Assembly (NCBI GenBank): GCA_905203555.1 | Contig: CAJKWK010000006.1 | Coordinates: 1-64,000, forward strand | Length of the DNA: 64,000 nucleotides | Reading direction: 5' to 3' | Origin: an uncultured Lachnospiraceae bacterium | GTDB lineage: Bacteria > Bacillota > Clostridia > Lachnospirales > Lachnospiraceae | Part shown: positions 60,713-64,000 of the stretch, piece after piece | Position numbering within the stretch: position 1 is the stretch's first letter | Layout: the number at the start of each line of letters is the position of its first letter | Notes under the pieces: model-generated | Databases searched by the model: none | The model's input: the letters and a program-made list of their open reading frames with translations, nothing else | Told to the model about the DNA's origin: nothing | Program-made: the position numbers and the translations under genes

Positions 60713-61477
60713 TTGAAACAGATTTATATATGCAAGGATTCTATAACTGGTATTTTTTCTGCTTTTTACGATGCGTGGACAGAAAGAAGAGATCAAGAAG
60801 TCGGAATTGATTTTAAAGGCGAAATAGAGCAAAGATTGTTTTGTGAATATCAAGAAGTTCAGGAATCAGAACGAAAGGCAGACGCTATAGTACGATTGAT
60901 TCAGAAGAATATGGGATATAACACGTATTGGGATATTTATTATGCATTATTGTCCGAGGATAAAAGAAAAGCAGAAGCTGCTTTTCATGTGATGCAGGCG
61001 GCACGTACGATTAAGAATAGTAAGAGGATAATGGAACAGCTAACAAATGCAGATGTGGCAAAGATTTTTGAACTGAGCAGAAAGGTCAGTAATGAAGCAC
61101 ATCAGTTCATGGAGTTTATTCGTTTCAGAGAATTGGAAAATGGAGTATTATTCTCAGAAATTACGCCGAAAAATCGGGTGCTTGTTTGTATTGGAGATCA
61201 TTTCACAGATCGGTTTCCTTTGGAAAACTGGATGATATATGACAAGAGGCATCAAGAATCGATTTTACATCGAGCCGGATATCAATGGGTTTTGATGGAG
61301 GGGGAGCGTGTGGATCAGCAGGCGGTGCATAAGATTTCTGAAAATGAAAAAGAGATGGAACAATTATGGAAAGAATTTTTCACTTCGATTTCCATTACAG
61401 AGCGTGAAAATCCAATTTGTCAGAGGACACATCTGCCATATCGTTTTCGTTCTGATATGACAGAGTTTCAGACATGA
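60713..61477 (+). CDS. TIGR03915-family putative DNA repair protein
   Basis: A 254-residue protein (YICKDSITGIFSAFYDAW at the start, FTDRFPLENWMIYDKRH near residue 165) of the TIGR03915/DUF4130 family, the constant partner of the radical SAM gene upstream. Sometimes the two are linked to a uracil-DNA-glycosylase domain. It starts with TTG after an AGAGGGAAGAG site. The function is not established; pairing and SOS control point to DNA repair. Confidence 0.83.
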   Translation: MKQIYICKDSITGIFSAFYDAWTERRDQEVGIDFKGEIEQRLFCEYQEVQESERKADAIVRLIQKNMGYNTYWDIYYALLSEDKRKAEAAFHVMQAARTIKNSKRIMEQLTNADVAKIFELSRKVSNEAHQFMEFIRFRELENGVLFSEITPKNRVLVCIGDHFTDRFPLENWMIYDKRHQESILHRAGYQWVLMEGERVDQQAVHKISENEKEMEQLWKEFFTSISITERENPICQRTHLPYRFRSDMTEFQT

Positions 61478-61519
61478 TCGCCGGGCATTTAGAAAATTAC
61501 TATATTTTTATGCAGGCTA

Positions 61520-61548
61520 TTGTATATTTGAGGTAAAAAGGTTATGAT
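61520..61548 (+). promoter_or_regulatory. promoter of the NfeD-SPFH operon
   Basis: TTGTAT (61520-61525), 17 bases, TATGAT (61543-61548), about 65 bases before the NfeD start. Confidence 0.5.
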
Positions 61549-61612
61549 GAATGCAATATAAATGTAATAGTAGAAACGCATCCGGATAAAGAAAAAGAAA
61601 GAAGGGAGATTT

Positions 61613-62056
61613 ATGGAATATATGAATTTTGTGTGGCTGGGATTGCTGATTTTATTTTTAATCATTGAAATTGCAACAGTCGGGCTGGTAACCATCTGGA
61701 TGGCAGGCGGAGCACTTGCGGCATTGATATTGGAACTTATGGGATTGAATATCTGGTATCAGATTTGGGCGTTTTTGCTAGTATCTATTATTCTGCTTAT
61801 ATGTACACGTCCGTTTGCAGTAAAATACATAAATTCCCATCATGAAAAGACAAATTATGAAGAAATTATCGGGAAAGTGGTTAAAATAACGGAGAAGGTA
61901 GATAATTTGCAGGGCAGTGGAACAGCTGTTGTTAAGGGGCTGGAATGGACAACGAGAACAGAGAAGGACGGTGAGATCCTGAATCCAGGCGATTTGGCAA
62001 AAGTTGTTGATATTTCAGGTGTTAAGTTAATTGTAAAAAAGTATGAGGAGGAATAG
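61613..62056 (+). CDS. NfeD-family membrane protein
   Basis: A 147-residue short-form NfeD: membrane segments at about 4-24, 28-46 and 49-68 and a soluble OB-fold-like C-terminus with GKVVKITEKVDNLQGSGTAVVKGLEW. Short NfeD proteins work with SPFH proteins in membrane microdomains and quality control. The next gene (3 bases on) is an SPFH protein, as expected. Confidence 0.86.
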   Translation: MEYMNFVWLGLLILFLIIEIATVGLVTIWMAGGALAALILELMGLNIWYQIWAFLLVSIILLICTRPFAVKYINSHHEKTNYEEIIGKVVKITEKVDNLQGSGTAVVKGLEWTTRTEKDGEILNPGDLAKVVDISGVKLIVKKYEEE

Positions 62057-62059
62057 GAT

Positions 62060-62995
62060 ATGACAGGGATTATTGTTGCAGTGATTGTTTTGATTATAGT
62101 TTTAATATTTATTTCTTGTGTTAAAATTGTACCTCAGGCGCATGCTTTTGTAGTAGAGCGACTTGGAGGATACAAAGCAACCTGGAGTGTTGGAATACAT
62201 TTAAAAGCACCGATCATCGATCGAATTGCAAGAAGAGTTTCTTTGAAAGAACAGGTTGTTGATTTTGAACCGCAGGCAGTTATTACAAAAGATAATGTAA
62301 CAATGCAGATTGATACGGTTGTATTCTTTCAAATAACAGATCCGAAAAAATATGCTTATGGAGTAGAGAGTCCGATTACTGCAATTGAGAATTTAACAGC
62401 TACGACTCTGCGTAATATTATCGGAGATTTGGAATTAGATGAAACTCTGACTTCAAGAGAAACGATTAATGCAAAGATGCGTACGATTCTGGATATTGCG
62501 ACAGATGAGTGGGGAATTAAAGTCAATCGTGTAGAATTGAAGAATATTATGCCGCCAAAAGCGATTCAGGATGCAATGGAAAAACAGATGAAGGCAGAGC
62601 GTGAACGAAGAGAGGCAATTCTTCGTGCCGAAGGTGAGAAAAAATCTACGATCCTTGTTGCAGAAGGAGAAAAGGAATCTTTGATTCTGGAGGCAGAAGC
62701 TTCAAAGCAGGCAGCTATATTAAAGGCAGAAGCTGAAAAACAAAAACGAATTAAAGAAGCAGAAGGCCAGGCAGAGGCTATTCGCACGGTACAGAAGGCG
62801 ACTGCAGAAGGAATTGAGTTTATTAAGGCGGCAGGAGCGGATCAAACAGTTCTGACGTTGAAGAGTCTGGAGGCATTTGCAAAAGCAGCGGACGGAAAGG
62901 CTACAAAGATTATTATTCCTTCAGAATTGCAGGGAATAGCAGGGCTTACAAAGACAATTGCAGAAGTAGCTGCTCTGGATGAAAAAACAGAGTAA
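62060..62995 (+). CDS. SPFH/band-7 membrane protein (stomatin/QmcA-like)
   Basis: The 311-residue protein has an N-terminal membrane helix (residues 2-20), the SPFH domain (about 20-180; VVERLGGYKATWSVGIHLKAP; RNIIGDLELDETLTSR), and an alanine/glutamate-rich coiled coil (about 185-250) with repeated AEGEK and EAEA units, then an apolar C-terminus. It likely builds oligomeric platforms in the membrane together with NfeD encoded just upstream. The length is typical. Confidence 0.9.
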   Translation: MTGIIVAVIVLIIVLIFISCVKIVPQAHAFVVERLGGYKATWSVGIHLKAPIIDRIARRVSLKEQVVDFEPQAVITKDNVTMQIDTVVFFQITDPKKYAYGVESPITAIENLTATTLRNIIGDLELDETLTSRETINAKMRTILDIATDEWGIKVNRVELKNIMPPKAIQDAMEKQMKAERERREAILRAEGEKKSTILVAEGEKESLILEAEASKQAAILKAEAEKQKRIKEAEGQAEAIRTVQKATAEGIEFIKAAGADQTVLTLKSLEAFAKAADGKATKIIIPSELQGIAGLTKTIAEVAALDEKTE

Positions 62996-63022
62996 AGAGA
63001 AATAGAATATTTCGGAGAAAAT

Positions 63023-63084
63023 AACGGTGGATATGGCAGCGTGCCCGAATGTTTCGGGCTGCTGCTTAGAAACACCGTTTTATA
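63023..63084 (+). other. nested hairpin structure after the SPFH gene
   Basis: Three nested stems share one axis: AACGGTG/CACCGTT (63023-63029 with 63073-63079), GCAGC/GCTGC (63036-63040 with 63061-63065) and GCCCGAA/TTCGGGC (63043-63049 with 63053-63059). TTTTAT follows the outer stem. It may be a large terminator for the NfeD-SPFH operon or a leader element of the next gene, which starts about 40 bases on. Confidence 0.55.
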
Positions 63085-63122
63085 TTGTAGAAGAAAGGAT
63101 TTTTGGAAAGAAAGAATCAGGT

Positions 63123-64000
63123 ATGGAAGAGCAGATCATGAGACTCTCCGTTCGCAATCTTGTGGAGTTTGTTCTGAGAGAGGGAGACATCGATAATCGT
63201 ACAACAGGCAGTATGGAAAAGGATGCTATGCAGCAAGGAAGCAGGATCCATCGAAAAATACAGCGTCGGATGGGAGCTGATTATCACGCAGAAGTTTCTA
63301 TGAAAGAGAGATTTCCCTGCTGTGGATTTATACTTCAATTGGAAGGGCGCGCAGATGGGGTTTTTAAGGAAAATGACAGAACATACATTGATGAAATTAA
63401 GGCTGTTTATAGAGAGTTAAATTTCATAGAAGAACCGGTAGGGATACATTTGGCACAGGCTAAATGTTATGCGTATATGTATGCCTTCCAAAACAATCTA
63501 AAAGTTATTTCTGTGCAAATGACGTATTGCAACATAGAGACAGAAGAAATTAAATATTTTCGTGAAGAGTATCAGTTCGATGAGCTAAGTGACTGGATTC
63601 TGGAAGTAGTCCGTCAATATGAAAAATGGGCGAGATTTCAATTAGAGTGGCGGGAACAGAGAAATAAAACAATTCGGAATACAGAGTTTCCTTTCCCGTA
63701 TCGAAAGGGGCAGAGAGAATTGGTGAGTTCTGTGTACCGCAGTATTCTGAGAAGAAAAAAATTGTTTATTCAGGCACCGACGGGAGTGGGGAAAACAATG
63801 GCAACGATTTTTCCGGCAGTTCGTGCGATAGGAGAAGGGCATGGTGATATCCTCTTTTATTTGACTGCGAAAACAATTACCCGAACTGTGGCTGAACAGG
63901 CATTTCAAACGTTAAGAGCGCAAGGACTACAGTATAAGGTGATTACATTGACTGCAAAGGAAAAAATATGTTTTTGTGAAGAGACGCAGTGCAATCCAGA
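63123..64000 (+). CDS. DinG/Rad3-type helicase with N-terminal RecB-like nuclease domain (partial)
   Basis: The frame is open from ATG 63123 to the window end (292 codons). The first 200 or so residues are a Cas4/RecB-type PD-(D/E)XK nuclease domain (GRADGV with Asp78 and DEIKAV with Glu91 and Lys93). From about 195 the superfamily 2 helicase part begins (PYRKGQRELV), with Walker A PTGVGKTMA near 216 and then cysteines in ICFCEETQC that could start the [4Fe-4S] site of XPD/DinG enzymes. It is a DNA repair helicase, cut by the window edge. ATG 63138 is a possible alternative start. Confidence 0.85.
   Translation, partial: MEEQIMRLSVRNLVEFVLREGDIDNRTTGSMEKDAMQQGSRIHRKIQRRMGADYHAEVSMKERFPCCGFILQLEGRADGVFKENDRTYIDEIKAVYRELNFIEEPVGIHLAQAKCYAYMYAFQNNLKVISVQMTYCNIETEEIKYFREEYQFDELSDWILEVVRQYEKWARFQLEWREQRNKTIRNTEFPFPYRKGQRELVSSVYRSILRRKKLFIQAPTGVGKTMATIFPAVRAIGEGHGDILFYLTAKTITRTVAEQAFQTLRAQGLQYKVITLTAKEKICFCEETQCNP

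Overview
The window looks like a chromosome segment of a low-GC, AT-biased Bacillota, most likely a gut-type Lachnospiraceae (family-level inference; I cannot place the genus). Reasons: a PolC-type replicative polymerase, strong AGGAGG-like ribosome sites, TTGACA-17-TATAAT promoters, Gram-positive LexA boxes (GAAC-N4-GTTC), a clostridial radical-SAM/DNA-repair pair, arylpyruvate ferredoxin oxidoreductase genes and many accessory regulators. No rRNA, tRNA or CRISPR array was seen.

Layout. 1-4150 is an accessory, decaying stretch: the tail of an IS3-type transposase, small secreted or anchored proteins, a frameshifted PNPOx-like gene, an internally deleted DUF1349 gene, a DUF4299-like gene and a LytTR/DUF3021 regulatory pair whose LytTR gene is frameshifted. 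4168-20439 is mostly housekeeping: PQ-loop/SGNH-like fusion, LysR regulator, CofE-like ligase, ABC exporter, DUF2156 protein, aminotransferase, hisC, ispG overlapping polC, and a Dph6-like ATP pyrophosphatase. 20557-27058 is accessory: CAT-like acyltransferase, an ArsR-controlled permease/thioredoxin/glycosyltransferase operon, an alpha/beta hydrolase, and an XRE regulator coupled to arsenate reductase and DUF5714. A phosphatidyltransferase-family gene and glyA follow.

29338-33775 is a complete lantibiotic-immunity type ABC transporter (ATPase plus two permeases) with its own two-component system. 33979-38791 is a hexitol (sorbitol-like) operon: ROK regulator, polyol dehydrogenase, GPH symporter and fructokinase, with a shared operator-like word at both promoters. 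38901-45056 is a graveyard: an Abi_2 remnant behind an intact promoter and structured leader, a Bce-type two-component/ABC module with broken kinase and broken permease, and an antitoxin with a gutted toxin. Several of these genes keep both ends but have lost the middle.

45066-48634 holds regulators (XRE, MerR-TipAS, AraC) and an HTH-Uma2 protein with a perfect SOS box. 48791-51626 is a TRAP transporter. 51795-57744 encodes two phenylacetate-CoA ligases, both subunits of indolepyruvate/arylpyruvate ferredoxin oxidoreductase and two ACT-domain proteins, which together would turn aromatic 2-oxo acids into aryl-acetyl-CoA and aryl-acetates. 57911-64000 contains a cold-shock gene, cysK, an SOS-boxed radical-SAM/TIGR03915 pair, NfeD and SPFH proteins, and the start of a nuclease-helicase that runs off the window.
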